Assembly (NCBI RefSeq): GCF_900101095.1
Contig: NZ_FNFM01000008.1
Location: forward strand, 124,001-188,000
Direction of reading: 5' to 3'
Origin: Actinopolyspora mzabensis
GTDB taxonomy: Bacteria; Actinomycetota; Actinomycetes; Mycobacteriales; Pseudonocardiaceae
DNA length: 64,000 nucleotides
Position 1 is the first letter of the stretch, and each line of letters begins with the position of its first letter. The translations under genes were made by a program, and so were the position numbers. The notes under the pieces were generated by a model. The model saw only the letters and a list, made by a program, of their open reading frames with translations, was not told where the DNA came from and made no database searches. Shown here one piece after another: positions 7,849 to 17,398 of the stretch.

Positions 7849-10313
7849 CGTGCACCTCCACTCGCTCCGGTCGCGAAACCGCCACCGCTGTCGATCGATC
7901 CGAGTCCGCCGCCGGATTCCGAACCGGTCGAGGAACCGGCTCGCACACCGGCCAGCGCCCGCCAGACCCGCTGCGGCGAGCACGGCATCTGCACGTCGTT
8001 CACCCCGTAGTGGCGGAGCGCGTCGACCACGGCGTTGACCACCGCCGGCGTCGAGGCGATGGTGCCCGCCTCACCGACCCCCTTCACACCCAGCGGGTTC
8101 GAGGTGGCGTCGGTCTCGGTGCGGTCGGTGTGGAACTCCGGAAGGTCCACCGCCGAGGGCACCAGGTAGTCGGCGAGTGTGGCCGTGGTCAGCGTGCCGT
8201 CGTCGTCGTAGACGGCCTCCTCGTACAGGGCCTGGGCGATCCCCTGCGCGAGACCACCGTGTACCTGCCCCTCCACGATCATCGGGTTGACCACGCTGCC
8301 CACGTCGTCCACGCACACGTACGACCTGATCCGCACCCCACCGGTCCCGGTGTCCACCTCCACGGCACAGAGGTGCGTGCCGTGCGGGAACGAGAAGTTC
8401 TCCGGGTCGAAGTTCGCCTCCGCGTCCAGATTGGGCTCCACCCCCTCCGGCAGGTCGTGGGCGGTGAACGCGGCCAGCGCCACGTCGGTGATCGCCACGC
8501 CCTTGTCCGTGCCCCGCACGGCGAACCTGCCGTCGGAGAAGTCGAGGTCGTCCTCGGAGCACTCCAGCAGGTGCGCCGCGATCCGCCTGGCCTTGTCGAT
8601 CACCTTGTCGGCGGCGTGCACGGCGGCGATACCGCCCACCGTGAGCGAACGGGACCCGTAGGTGTCCAGCCCGCGCGGTGAGCTCTGGGTGTCCCCGTGC
8701 AGCACCTCCACGTCGTCGAACGGCACGCCCAGCCGATCGGCGACGATCTGGCTCCACGAGGTCACGTGGCTCTGCCCGTGTGGTGAGGTCCCGGTGACCA
8801 CCTCGACCTTGCCGGTGGGCAACACGCGGACCTGGGAGTTCTCCCAGCCACCCGCGCCGTAGGACAACGACCCCAGCACCCGGGAGGGAGCCAGCCCGCA
8901 CATCTCGGTGAAGGTGGAGATCCCGATACCCAGCTGGACGGTGTCGTCGGACTGCCTGCGTCGCAGCTGCTCGTCGCGCAGCTGCTGATAGCCGAACATC
9001 TCCATCGCGCGGTCGGTGGCGACCTCGTAGTTGCCCGAGTCGTAGGTCAGCCCCGCGACGGTGGTGTACGGGAACTCGTCGTGGCCGATCCAGTTCCTGC
9101 GACGGATCTCCATCGGATCCATGTCGAGTTCCGCCGCGAGTTCGTCCATCATGCGCTCGATGGCGAAGGTCGCCTCCGGACGTCCCGCGCCGCGGTAGGC
9201 GTCGGTGGGCGTCTTGTTGGTGAACACGTTGGTGCAGCTGAACCGGTAGGCCGGGAACTTGTAGATCGCGTTGAACATCAGCGCGCCGAGTATGGGAATC
9301 CCCGGTGTGACCAGCCGCAGGTAGGCACCCATGTCGGCGAGCAGCTTCACGTCGAGACCGGTGACGGTGCCGTCCGAGCGCGCCGCCAGCGAGAGTCGCT
9401 GCACCTGGTCGCGCCCGTGGTGACCCGCCACCATGGTCTCCGAGCGGGACTCGGTCCACTTGACCGGCCGCCCGAGCTGCTCGGCGAGCAGGAAGGCCAG
9501 GATCTCCTCGGGCGTGACCTGGAGTTTGCCGCCGAATCCACCACCGACGTCGGGGGCGATCACCCGGATCTTCTGCTCGGGTGTTCCCAGCGTCATGGCC
9601 AGCATGGTGCGCAGGATGTGCGGAACCTGGGTGGCCGAGTACATCGTGTACTGCTCGCCGGTCGGATCGGCCAGCACCGAGCGGGGTTCCATGAAGGCCG
9701 GGATCAGCCGCTGCTGCCGGAAGGTTCGGTCCAGCCTGATGTCGGCCTCACGCAGCGCCGCGTCCACGTCACCGCCGGTCCCGGCCTCGGCCGAGTCGAA
9801 GGTCCACGTGGCGTTGCGGTTGGTGCCGAGGTCCTGGTGCACCAGCGGCGAGTCGTCCCGGGCGGCCGACTCGATGTCGAGCACCACGTCGAGGTCCTCG
9901 TAGTCGATGTCGATGGCGTCGAGCGCGTCGCGTGCCTCGGCGGCGCTGCGCGCGGCGACCATGGCCACCGCCTCGCCCGCGAAGTTGACGGTGTCCACCG
10001 CCATGGCGGGGGCGGGCGGAGCCTTCATGTCCGCGGTGACCGGCCAAGCGCACGGCAGGCTGCCCTGTCGTTGTGCGATGTCGGAACCGGTCACCACGGC
10101 CTGCACGCCGGGCATGCGCCGCGCTTCGGAGGTGTCGACCGAGGTGATTCGGGCGTGCGCGACCGGGCTGCGCAGCACCGCCATGTGCAGCATCCCCGGG
10201 ACGGTCATGTTGTCCGTCCAGCGTGTCCTGCCGGTGACCAGGCGTGCGTCTTCCTTGCGCTTGCGGGAACGGCCGAGTTCCGACTCGGTGGGACTAACCG
10301 GTGTCGCGGTCAT
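7845..10313 (-). CDS. coxL: Molybdopterin-binding large subunit, form II CO dehydrogenase-like
   Basis: This 822-residue xanthine dehydrogenase/CO dehydrogenase large subunit holds the molybdenum cofactor. Visible marks are the N-terminal [17 protein letters not shown], the VGGGFGGK loop, the [13 protein letters not shown] active-site loop near residue 370, and the C-terminal [21 protein letters not shown]. The loop reads AYRGAGR, the form II signature, rather than AYxCSFR of true form I CO dehydrogenases, so CO may not be the main substrate. ATG at 10313 overlaps the coxS stop as ATGA. Two cytosines of the AYxCSFR type are absent, so Cu-Mo chemistry is not supported. Confidence 0.88.
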   Translation of the reverse strand: MTATPVSPTESELGRSRKRKEDARLVTGRTRWTDNMTVPGMLHMAVLRSPVAHARITSVDTSEARRMPGVQAVVTGSDIAQRQGSLPCAWPVTADMKAPPAPAMAVDTVNFAGEAVAMVAARSAAEARDALDAIDIDYEDLDVVLDIESAARDDSPLVHQDLGTNRNATWTFDSAEAGTGGDVDAALREADIRLDRTFRQQRLIPAFMEPRSVLADPTGEQYTMYSATQVPHILRTMLAMTLGTPEQKIRVIAPDVGGGFGGKLQVTPEEILAFLLAEQLGRPVKWTESRSETMVAGHHGRDQVQRLSLAARSDGTVTGLDVKLLADMGAYLRLVTPGIPILGALMFNAIYKFPAYRFSCTNVFTNKTPTDAYRGAGRPEATFAIERMMDELAAELDMDPMEIRRRNWIGHDEFPYTTVAGLTYDSGNYEVATDRAMEMFGYQQLRDEQLRRRQSDDTVQLGIGISTFTEMCGLAPSRVLGSLSYGAGGWENSQVRVLPTGKVEVVTGTSPHGQSHVTSWSQIVADRLGVPFDDVEVLHGDTQSSPRGLDTYGSRSLTVGGIAAVHAADKVIDKARRIAAHLLECSEDDLDFSDGRFAVRGTDKGVAITDVALAAFTAHDLPEGVEPNLDAEANFDPENFSFPHGTHLCAVEVDTGTGGVRIRSYVCVDDVGSVVNPMIVEGQVHGGLAQGIAQALYEEAVYDDDGTLTTATLADYLVPSAVDLPEFHTDRTETDATSNPLGVKGVGEAGTIASTPAVVNAVVDALRHYGVNDVQMPCSPQRVWRALAGVRAGSSTGSESGGGLGSIDSGGGFATGASGGAR

Positions 10314-10873
10314 GACTGTCCTCCGGCTACCCGCTGTTGGGTGGTCTGTTCGGTCGAGGTTCGCGGGGCCGGGGCCTCGCCGGAGTGTTCCATCGCGGGG
10401 CCCGCACCCGCCCGCATCTGCTGGGAGGCATCGCGCACGGCGCGCACGATGTTCTGGTAGCCGGTGCAGCGGCAGAGGTTGCCCTCCAGCCCCTCGCGGA
10501 TCTGCTCGTCGTCGGGCTCGGGATTCTCGGCGAGCAGGTCCAATGCCTGCATGATCATTCCCGGCGTGCAGAAACCGCACTGCAGGGCGTGGTTGTCGTG
10601 GAACGCCCGCTGCATCGGGTGCAGCTGCCCGTCGTGGGACAGGGACTCGACGGTGGTCACCTCGTGCCCGTCGGCCTGCACGGCCAGCACCGAGCAGGAC
10701 TTCACGCTGTGCCCGTCCATATGGACCGTGCAGGCACCACAGTTGCTTGTGTCACAACCGACGACGGTGCCGACCTTGCCGAGCTGATCACGCAGGTACT
10801 GCACGAGCAGCGTTCTGGCCTGTACCTCGTCGGTATAGGTGGTTCCGTCGACCTCGACGGTTATGCGCGGCAT
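10310..10873 (-). CDS. coxS: [2Fe-2S] small subunit of the CO dehydrogenase-like enzyme
   Basis: This 187-residue protein has the two FeS domains of the family. The plant-ferredoxin-type cluster is at [16 protein letters not shown] around residues 39-54. The second cluster uses CGFCTPGM and [13 protein letters not shown]. The family usually ends near residue 160; here a tail of about 30 residues rich in A, P and T follows. It is first in the S-L-M-G operon, and its ATG at 10873 follows GGAGGCCC-like sequence. The substrate is unknown. Confidence 0.9.
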   Translation of the reverse strand: MPRITVEVDGTTYTDEVQARTLLVQYLRDQLGKVGTVVGCDTSNCGACTVHMDGHSVKSCSVLAVQADGHEVTTVESLSHDGQLHPMQRAFHDNHALQCGFCTPGMIMQALDLLAENPEPDDEQIREGLEGNLCRCTGYQNIVRAVRDASQQMRAGAGPAMEHSGEAPAPRTSTEQTTQQRVAGGQS

Positions 10874-11363
10874 CGGGCCTCCTTCACGGAGCCTGCCCGC
10901 ATGGTGCGGACATGCATGGGGACGACGCCTCGAGGCCCCTTCGAGCGGTTCGGCCCACGGTAGTGGGAACGCTTCGCCGCGCGAGAACCAACGGTCGGCG
11001 AACCGTGGCGGCGCCCTCCACTAGCCGCCACTCCCACGCACGCTCCCCCGCGCACGGGGTAGCACCCGGCCCGCTTCGGCCGAGCGGCCCGAGCAACCGA
11101 ACCACCGCGAAAGCACCCCTCGGCAGTGACTGCTGTCACACTTTCGAGGCTGCTACGCCCACAGCGGCGAGGCAACCCCCTTGCGACTCCCCGCAATGAT
11201 CCCGAACAACACGCATCGCACCGGGGCAGCGACACACGATTTACGCGCCACGATCAGGTGAGACACCCGGGAAGAGCTGGTCAACAGACGATCAGGAGGC
11301 GCCTCCGCGCCTCGAACACCCGGACGACGCACAGCGCCCGCCCCTCCGGCCCAGCTCGCCGGA
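10874..11363. other. Intergenic region before coxS
   Basis: These 490 bases carry no gene I can support. They must hold the minus-strand promoter of the coxS-L-M-G operon. Short open frames on both strands have the Arg/Pro/Ser-rich composition of shadow frames. The 123-bp direct repeat begins at 11364. Confidence 0.5.
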
Positions 11364-11486
11364 CCCGACGATTTCGCGCGAAATCGACGCCACACCACCC
11401 CGCGCCGAACCCCCTTCGCACTCCCCTTCACACGGCTGAGTGACGGGGCTCCGCCCCGAGACCGCCCCCACACACCGGTGATCGAA
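11364..11486. repeat. 123-bp direct repeat, left copy, flanking TA cassette 1
   Basis: This copy matches 12596-12718 with two differences by eye (at 11410 and 11470). It starts with an 18-bp perfect palindrome (11369-11386, ATTTCGCGCGAAAT core). It also contains a GGGGC-TCC-GCCCC stem at about 11443-11457. The two copies bound the PIN/HTH gene pair exactly, 1232 bases apart. The right copy ends 31 bases before lexA, so the original sequence was probably the lexA upstream region. Confidence 0.9.
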
Positions 11487-11510
11487 CGAGCTCCCCCAGC
11501 CCTGGTGAGT

Positions 11511-12062
11511 TCAGATCCGCAGTGCCGCCACCGTTTCCACCAGACCCTGCTCGTCGAGCCTACGAATCAGGTCGTCGGTGGTCATGGGCGGATTCCGGTA
11601 GGCATCGGCCATACGCTGGATCGCTCCGAAAACCTTGGCCTTGTCGAGACGGACCTGATCGGCAAGGAAAGCGTCGGCTGTCTTGGGCTCGATATCCCAC
11701 CTCGCCAGTACATCCGAAGGGAAATCACCGAGGTTGTTCGTCACGATCACCTGGGCGCGAGCTTTGATGGCCGCAGCCAGCACGTGCCGAGCGTTCTTGT
11801 CGGGCAGTTCGACAACCTCGACCAGAGGTTCGTAGTCCTCGATCAGGCAGTCGCGAACAGACTCGATCATCAGCTGCCTGGTGCGCGAAAGTCTCTCACG
11901 ATTCAATTCGGGCCGATTGATCATGAGGCTGTCGAACACCTCGTCAAGAATCGTATGCGTCCATTTGGCCTGAACCATCCCGCTTTGCGCGACTCGAATC
12001 AGCAGATCCCGCGGCACACTGCCGTAGAGCACGTTCGCGTCGTAGACAACGACGAAGGACAC
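11511..12062 (-). CDS. PIN-domain toxin (ribonuclease), cassette 1
   Basis: This 183-residue protein has the PIN nuclease layout: VVVYDANVLYG at the N terminus with the first Asp, ILDEVFDSL with a Glu near residue 41, KNARHVLAAAI with a preceding Asp, and VIVTNNLGDFP with the last Asp. PIN toxins cleave RNA with divalent metal. GTG at 12062 follows the antitoxin TGA with no spacer, so the two are co-translated, antitoxin first. The homologous toxin at 53910-54464 shares the MSF start, RHVLAAA and IVT-N--DFP. The family is larger than the usual 130-residue VapC. Confidence 0.85.
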   Translation of the reverse strand: MSFVVVYDANVLYGSVPRDLLIRVAQSGMVQAKWTHTILDEVFDSLMINRPELNRERLSRTRQLMIESVRDCLIEDYEPLVEVVELPDKNARHVLAAAIKARAQVIVTNNLGDFPSDVLARWDIEPKTADAFLADQVRLDKAKVFGAIQRMADAYRNPPMTTDDLIRRLDEQGLVETVAALRI

Positions 12063-12515
12063 TCACACTCCCATGTCCTGGCTCAGTTGGGTGAGCTCAT
12101 CGGCCGCCGAGCGCCGGTCGTGGTCATCACGGCGCATGTACTCCAACAACGACTCGACGTTCACCCGACGATGGGTACCGACCATGCGATAGTCGATCTT
12201 CCCGGCTTCCAACAACCCGATCAGATGCGGCCTGGACACGTTGAGCAGATTCGCGGCCTCCTGAGTGGTGAGTTCCTCGTTCGTCGGAACAATCGAGGTG
12301 CCGGCGCCCGCTGCCATGTAGGCGAGGATCCGTTCGAAGAGTCTCACCGCTGAACGCGGCACGACCAGGTCTTCCCGCTCGAATCCGTCGGCCGTTAGTC
12401 GCACGGTGGAGTGATCGTGCGTGTTCAGGTAGTGGCGTACCCGCGGTAACGCCGCCACCGCCGTTTCACGGTCGGCCTCACTCGGCTGCACGGAGTCGAG
12501 CATCGACTGCGACAT
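12063..12515 (-). CDS. Helix-turn-helix antitoxin (excisionase-like), cassette 1
   Basis: This 150-residue protein has a MerR/excisionase-type HTH in its second half: ELTTQEAANLLNVSRPHLIGLLEAG, then YRMVGTHRRVNVESLLEY. The C-terminal charged helix probably binds the toxin. The HTH implies that it represses its own promoter. It pairs with the PIN gene directly downstream. The antitoxin of cassette 2 (54467-54949) has nearly the same HTH (QLTTQEAAEMLNISRPTLTR, then GRHRRVRLADVLEYQ). ATG at 12515 is preferred, with AAGG about ten bases upstream; GTG codons at 12524 and 12518 are alternatives. Confidence 0.82.
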   Translation of the reverse strand: MSQSMLDSVQPSEADRETAVAALPRVRHYLNTHDHSTVRLTADGFEREDLVVPRSAVRLFERILAYMAAGAGTSIVPTNEELTTQEAANLLNVSRPHLIGLLEAGKIDYRMVGTHRRVNVESLLEYMRRDDHDRRSAADELTQLSQDMGV

Positions 12516-12550
12516 CACGATCACACCCTTCCTGCGCTCGATACAGCCGT

Positions 12551-12579
12551 ATTATCCGCAACAAACGAAACAAACGCAA
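12551..12579 (-). promoter_or_regulatory. Promoter of TA cassette 1
   Basis: On the minus strand TTGCGT (12579-12574) and GATAAT (12556-12551) are 17 bases apart, a good sigma-70-type pair. The spacer is T-rich and repeats GTTTGTT, unlike the surrounding GC-rich DNA. The start codon lies about 36 bases downstream. The repeated GTTTGTT may be the antitoxin operator; the cassette 2 promoter carries GTTTGTTTC at the same place. Confidence 0.6.
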
Positions 12580-12595
12580 CGACATTTCCCTCCTT

Positions 12596-12718
12596 CCCGA
12601 CGATTTCGCGCGAAATCGACGCCACACCACCCCGCGCCGAAACCCCTTCGCACTCCCCTTCACACGGCTGAGTGACGGGGCTCCGCCCCGAGACCGCCCC
12701 GACACACCGGTGATCGAA
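12596..12718. repeat. 123-bp direct repeat, right copy, flanking TA cassette 1
   Basis: Right partner of the repeat at 11364-11486, with the palindrome at 12601-12618. It ends 31 bases before the lexA start codon, so the lexA promoter must overlap or lie just after it. Confidence 0.9.
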
Positions 12719-12749
12719 TCCACGAGGCACGCATCTACCATCTACGCCC

Positions 12750-13403
12750 GTGACCACCTACGACGATCTCGATCATCCGGACACCTCCACCCTGCCACCA
12801 CGTCAGCGGCGCATCCTGGCGGCGATCCGGGACTGGGTGGTCGAACACGGGTACTCACCGAGCACGCGCGAGATCGGTGACGCCGTGGGCCTGCGGTCGT
12901 CCTCCTCGGTCTCGAAACACCTGGCGAACCTGGAGTGGAAGGGCTTCCTGCGGCGCGGCACCACGGTCTCGCGACCGATCGACGTGCGCATGTTCCTGGG
13001 GGACTCCTCGACGAGGGAGCCGGGCGGCGATCGGGTAAGCGTCCCGGTGGTCGGCGACATCGCCGCGGGCACCCCGATCACCGCTGAGGAGCACGTGGCC
13101 GACGTACTCACGCTGCCCCGGGAGTTCGCCGCGCGCGGCACCGTGTTCGCGCTGCGGGTCCGGGGCGACTCGATGATCGACGCCGGGATCAACCACGACG
13201 ACGTGGTCGTGGTGCGGCAGCAGCCCGAGGCGCACTCGGGTCAGATCGTCGCTGCGATGCTCGACGAGGAGGCCACGGTCAAGGTCTATCGCCGCCGTGG
13301 CGGCCACGTGCTGCTCGAACCGCGCAATCCGCTCCACGAGGTGATCGACGGCGACGACGCAGTGATTCTCGGCATCGTGGTGTCGGTGCTGCGCAGCGTC
13401 TAG
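12750..13403 (+). CDS. lexA: SOS repressor LexA
   Basis: This 217-residue protein has the winged HTH (STREIGDAVGLRSSSSVSKHL, residues 38-58) and the S24 self-cleaving protease domain. The cleavage site is Ala106-Gly107 in VGDIAAGTP. The catalytic pair is Ser141 (RGDSMID) and Lys178 (TVKVYRR). RecA-stimulated autocleavage would derepress DNA-repair genes. The GTG at 12750 has no ribosome site, and a TACCAT box lies eight bases before it, so the transcript may be leaderless. I found no clear SOS box (TCGAAC-N4-GTTCGA type) upstream, which is odd for a self-regulated lexA and may relate to the cassette inserted directly upstream. Confidence 0.93.
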   Translation: MTTYDDLDHPDTSTLPPRQRRILAAIRDWVVEHGYSPSTREIGDAVGLRSSSSVSKHLANLEWKGFLRRGTTVSRPIDVRMFLGDSSTREPGGDRVSVPVVGDIAAGTPITAEEHVADVLTLPREFAARGTVFALRVRGDSMIDAGINHDDVVVVRQQPEAHSGQIVAAMLDEEATVKVYRRRGGHVLLEPRNPLHEVIDGDDAVILGIVVSVLRSV

Positions 13404-13508
13404 AGCCGACCGGTGCTGCCGGACCTCGGGCGGCCCACCGGGGCTGCGAATCCGGCTGCCCCCACGACCTCGGCAGGACCGCAGGGGCCCGGCAGTCCCC
13501 ACGGACTC

Positions 13509-14672
13509 CTACTGCTCGGCGGCCCGGGATCGTTCGGACAGCTCGGGAAGCTCCGGCTCGTGGTGGATGGCCCCCTCCAGCCGGGAGAGGCGCTGCCCGG
13601 TTCCGCCCCACCGGGAGGCGATCAGCTCGGCCGAGATGGACACGGCGGTCTCCTCCGGGGTGCGCGCTCCCAGGTCCAGCCCCAGCGGCGAGGACAACGC
13701 GGCCAGTTCGGAGTCGGTCACCCCTTCGGTACGCAGCCTTTCGAGCCGGTCGCGGTGGGTACGTCGCGAGCCCATCGCCCCGACGTAGGCCAACGGCTGC
13801 CGCAGCGCGACACGCAGCACCGGCACGTCGAACTTCGGGTCGTGGGTGAGCACCAGCACCGCGGTGCGGGAATCCAACCTGCCCGCCCGGGCCTCGGTCT
13901 CCAGGTAGCGGTGCGGCCAGTCCACCACGACCTCGTGCGCGTCGGGAAACCTGCTGGAGGTGGCGAACACCGGTCGGGCGTCGCACACGGTCACCCGGTA
14001 CCCCAGGAAAGCTCCCACCCTGGTCATGGCGGCCGCGAAGTCGATGGCCCCGAACACCAGCATCCGGGGTGGCGGTTCGAACGAGTTGACGAACACCCGC
14101 AGCCCCTCGCCGCGCCGTTGCCCGTCCGGGCCGTACTCCAACACCCCGGTTCGGCCCGTGGCCAGCATCCCCCTGGCGTCGTCGACCACCGCGTCGTCGA
14201 GCCGGTCCGAGCCCAGCTCGCCCTCGCTGCGCTCGTGCCACACCAGGACCCGCCCGCCCACGCGGGACTCGTCCGGTGCCTCGATCACGGTCGCCACGGC
14301 CACCGGCTCACCCGCCGCCACCGAGTCGGCGAGCACATCGAAGCGGGGAAAGGTCTCGCGATCCACGCGTTCCACGAAGACGTCGATGATGCCGCCGCAG
14401 GTCAACCCCACCGCGAACGCGTCGTCGTCACTGACGCCGTAGCGGGACAGCGTCGGCGGATCACCGGCCAGCACCGAACCGGCCGTTTCGTAGACCGCGC
14501 CTTCCACGCAGCCGCCGGAAACGCTGCCCGCGACCTCGCCGCTCCCGTCGACCAGCATGGCCGCGCCGGGCGCGCGCGGCGCCGAGGAAAAGGTCGCCAC
14601 GACGGTGCCCACCCCCACGGAGTTCCCGGACTCCCAGTGCCGTCGGAGCGCACCGAGTACGTCACGCACCAC
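13509..14672 (-). CDS. XdhC/CoxF family molybdenum-enzyme maturation protein
   Basis: This 387-residue protein has the N-terminal XdhC domain (ATFSSAPRAPGAAMLVDGSG, SVSGGCVEGAVYE, LTCGGIIDVFVE) and a C-terminal Rossmann-type XdhC_C domain (RMLVFGAIDFAAAM, VLTHDPKFDVPVL, YVGAMGSRRTHRDRL). XdhC proteins bind molybdenum cofactor, sulfurate it and load it into xanthine dehydrogenase or CO dehydrogenase type enzymes. It overlaps the 3' end of the VWA gene by 11 bases, so both are one operon. The probable client is the coxSLM enzyme 3 kb away. GTG at 14672 follows GGAGGTGA. Confidence 0.88.
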   Translation of the reverse strand: MVRDVLGALRRHWESGNSVGVGTVVATFSSAPRAPGAAMLVDGSGEVAGSVSGGCVEGAVYETAGSVLAGDPPTLSRYGVSDDDAFAVGLTCGGIIDVFVERVDRETFPRFDVLADSVAAGEPVAVATVIEAPDESRVGGRVLVWHERSEGELGSDRLDDAVVDDARGMLATGRTGVLEYGPDGQRRGEGLRVFVNSFEPPPRMLVFGAIDFAAAMTRVGAFLGYRVTVCDARPVFATSSRFPDAHEVVVDWPHRYLETEARAGRLDSRTAVLVLTHDPKFDVPVLRVALRQPLAYVGAMGSRRTHRDRLERLRTEGVTDSELAALSSPLGLDLGARTPEETAVSISAELIASRWGGTGQRLSRLEGAIHHEPELPELSERSRAAEQ

Positions 14673-15834
14673 TCACCTCCACGAAATCGCCTGCGGGACG
14701 GCCCGCGGTGGCCGACTCCGAACAACTTCGCACCCGCTGCCACAGCTCCCGCAGCGCGGCGAGGCTGTGCCCGGCGACGAGCCCGTCCACATGCGGCAGC
14801 GCCGCCGCTATGCCGGACTGCACGGGGGCGTAGCCGTCGTGGCCCGCGTGCGGATTGGCCCACAACACCGCGTGTGCCAGCCTACGCAGCCTGATCATCT
14901 GCTCGGCGAGCTCGGCGGTGTCCCCGCGCTCCCAGCCGTCCGAGAACAGCACCACCACCGCCTGCCGAGCGGCCCCGCGCTGTCCCCACCGGTCCAGGAA
15001 CGCGCGCAGCGTGCTTCCCAGTCGCGTGCCGCCGGAGAAGTCCGGCACCGCCCGGCCTGCCTCGGTCAGCGCGAACTCCGGATCGCGTTGCCGCAGCTGC
15101 CTGGTCACCCGGGTCAGCCTGGTGCCGAGGGTGAAAACCTCGGTGCTGGCGGGCGCCGCCCGCACCACCACGTGCGCGAAGCGCAGCAGCGCGTCGGCGT
15201 AGGGACTCATCGAGCCCGAGACGTCGAGCAACAGCACGACCTTGCGTGGCCGATCACCGCGTTTCCGCCGCACCAGGCGCACCGGTTCCCCACCGGTGCG
15301 GATCATGGCCCGCATGGTCGCGCCCGGGTCGAGTCGTCCGTCGCGTGCCCGGCGCCAACGCAGCGCGGGACGACGCGGCGGACGCGGATCCAGCCAGGAG
15401 ATCATCCGCCGCAGGTGGGCGCGCTCCTCCTCGCCGAGTTCGGCCAGGTCACGGTGGTGCAGCACTTCCACGTCCCCGGCGGCCGCGAGCTGTTCGACCT
15501 CCGTCGACTCGGCCGACTCCGGCTCCTCGCCACCCAACGGCAGCGCACGGGAACGCACCTGGCTGCGCTGCTCCTGCCGGAGTTCGGTGGACTCGACCAG
15601 CCTGCCGAACCAGGCGTGGAACGCCGCGTCGAAACGGGGCAGGTCCTCGGGGTCCGAACACAGCGTCAGTCTGCCCGCCCAGTACAGCTGATCACGGTCG
15701 GCGAAGTCGACGTGCTCGGTGGCGTCCAGGAAGGAACGCACCCGCGCCGGGCCACACCGCATTCCGGAATGACGCAGCGCACGGGCGAATCCGACGAGCC
15801 CTTCGAGGGTGTGCTCCGCCTCGCGCATAGCCAC
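14662..15834 (-). CDS. VWA-domain CoxE-like protein
   Basis: This protein of about 390 residues has a VWA/CoxE-like domain in its C-terminal half. The MIDAS metal site is DVSGSMSPY near residue 205, with a second element at FSDGWERGD. The basic N-terminal half has no named domain. CoxE works with a MoxR ATPase (CoxD) in installing the metal centre of CO dehydrogenase. Here the MoxR gene is 11 kb away at 26347-27219. The GTG at 15834 has GAGGTG eight bases before it; ATG at 15828 and GTG at 15843 are alternatives. Confidence 0.85.
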   Translation of the reverse strand: MAMREAEHTLEGLVGFARALRHSGMRCGPARVRSFLDATEHVDFADRDQLYWAGRLTLCSDPEDLPRFDAAFHAWFGRLVESTELRQEQRSQVRSRALPLGGEEPESAESTEVEQLAAAGDVEVLHHRDLAELGEEERAHLRRMISWLDPRPPRRPALRWRRARDGRLDPGATMRAMIRTGGEPVRLVRRKRGDRPRKVVLLLDVSGSMSPYADALLRFAHVVVRAAPASTEVFTLGTRLTRVTRQLRQRDPEFALTEAGRAVPDFSGGTRLGSTLRAFLDRWGQRGAARQAVVVLFSDGWERGDTAELAEQMIRLRRLAHAVLWANPHAGHDGYAPVQSGIAAALPHVDGLVAGHSLAALRELWQRVRSCSESATAGRPAGDFVEVSGA

Positions 15835-15911
15835 ATTGTGCACCTCGCGCGGCGATCACGGCCCGGTTCCGGCGCCGCGCGGGGGCAGGCCCCGACGTTC
15901 GGGAACCTCGA

Positions 15912-16826
15912 TCAGGCGAAGACGATGGTGCTGTTGTCGGTGCGGATCACGCGGTCCTCGCTGTGCCACCGCACCGCGCGGGAAAGCACGGTGCGCTCCA
16001 CGTCGGCACCGCGACGCCGGATGTCGGCGACGGTGTCGGCGTGGGTCACCCGCACCACGTCCTGCTCGATGATGGGCCCCTCGTCGAGGTCCTCGGTCAC
16101 GTAGTGGGCGGTCGCCCCGACGAGTTTGACCCCGCGTTCCTTGGCCTTGGCGTAGGGGGTCGCCCCGATGAAGGCGGGCAGGAACGAGTGGTGGATGTTG
16201 ATGATCGGCACCCCCAGGCTCGCGATGAACTCGCCGGACAGGATCCGCATGTACCGGGCCAGCACGACGAAGTCCACGTTGCCCCGCAGCAGCCGCAGGT
16301 GTTCGGCCTCGGCGGCGGCTCTGCCCATCTCACCCGTGGGCACGTGCACGAAGGGGATGCCGAAGGAGCGCACTTCGTCGGCGGTGTCGGTGTGGTTGGA
16401 CACGACCATCGAGATGGTCACCGGCAGCTGACCCCGGCGGTGCCGCCACAGCAGATCGAGCAGGCAGTGGTCCTCTCTGGAGGCGAAGATCGCGACGCGG
16501 TTGGGCACCGACATGTCGCGGAGGGTGAAGTCGAGGTCGAACCCCTTGGCCAGTTCGCTTTCCAGCTCCCGCTCGATCGTGGGCAGCACGGCCTTGAGAT
16601 TGTCGAGGCTGAACACCGTGCGCTGGTAGAACGCACCGCCCTGCGGATCGTCGGAGTACTGGTCCAACGAGACGATGTTCGCGCCGTGCCCGCTCAGTAC
16701 CGCGCTGACCGCGGCGACGATACCGGTGCGGTCCTGGCCCTGCACGATCAGCGATGCGTGGTTCTCCGCCAGTGCGTGGTTCTGGGGCGAGGCGGGCGTA
16801 GCCGACATCGCCGGTTCGGTCGTCAA
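15912..16826 (-). CDS. purU: Formyltetrahydrofolate deformylase (PurU)
   Basis: This protein of about 304 residues has an N-terminal ACT domain (SLIVQGQDRTGIVAAVSAVL) and a formyltransferase-like catalytic domain. The catalytic residues are visible in INIHHSFLPAF (Asn and His) and VTEDLDEGPIIEQD (Asp). It hydrolyses 10-formyl-THF to formate and THF. A TTG start at 16826 is chosen because GGAGGG lies nine bases upstream; the internal ATG at 16808 lacks a ribosome site. The gene stands alone, convergent with nothing and divergent from the SGNH hydrolase. Confidence 0.9.
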   Translation of the reverse strand: MTTEPAMSATPASPQNHALAENHASLIVQGQDRTGIVAAVSAVLSGHGANIVSLDQYSDDPQGGAFYQRTVFSLDNLKAVLPTIERELESELAKGFDLDFTLRDMSVPNRVAIFASREDHCLLDLLWRHRRGQLPVTISMVVSNHTDTADEVRSFGIPFVHVPTGEMGRAAAEAEHLRLLRGNVDFVVLARYMRILSGEFIASLGVPIINIHHSFLPAFIGATPYAKAKERGVKLVGATAHYVTEDLDEGPIIEQDVVRVTHADTVADIRRRGADVERTVLSRAVRWHSEDRVIRTDNSTIVFA

Positions 16827-17342
16827 GTGGGCTTTCCCTCCGCCGGAACTCGGTGTCCGGTCCGATGTGGTCACCAGTTCGACCCGATCCGCGCGCCTCG
16901 ATCCCGCCGTGGCGGGGCGCGTGGTGGTTTCCGTGCCGGATTGTGCCGGAACCGGCTCGGCTCGGCAGCGGGAGATCGGAGCGGGCGACGAGAGCCCGTA
17001 CTTCCGATGACGCTCGCGCCCGTGTCGATCGCGGAGTCCGGGCGGCACAGCGCGGCGAACCGCCTCGCGCGAGCGGGAGAACCGGCTCTCAGTCGTTGCT
17101 GCTTCTCAGTCGTTGCCGCACCCCGCCCCCCGCTCCCCTCGGTGTCCGGTTCGGCGAGCCGGTTGCCGGCCGGCACGAGCGTGGTCACACGCGGACCGCG
17201 CGGCACTGGCGGCGCCGGAATCACCCCGCGCGAAGCCCGGCCGCACTTCGCGCGGGAGGCCGCCCGGGCACTGGCGTCACGTCGGGCCCCGGTACCACCA
17301 CCCGGAGTATTGCCCGCCGGACATCGTGGGAATAGGTTTCGA

Positions 17343-17356
17343 TTGAAACGATTCAA
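17343..17356. promoter_or_regulatory. LacI-type operator before the SGNH hydrolase
   Basis: TTGAAACGATTCAA is a near-perfect 14-base inverted repeat with the central CG typical of LacI-family operators. It overlaps a second inverted repeat, GTTTC-GATT-GAAAC. It lies 43 bases before the TTG start at 17399. No LacI-type regulator is in the window. The rest of 16827-17398 holds no gene that I can support. Confidence 0.5.
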
Positions 17357-17398
17357 AAGTGGCTCGTGCCCCAACTACCACTGCCGAGGTAGGTCGTC

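Noticed and set aside
7845..10313. Calling CoxL a true CO dehydrogenase
   Set aside because: The active-site loop is AYRGAGR, not AYxCSFR, so the Cu-binding Cys is absent.
11369..11386. Calling the palindrome a true parS site
   Set aside because: The outer bases (A..T) and centre differ from TGTTTCACGTGAAACA, copies are far too many and not near an origin, so only a resemblance is reported.
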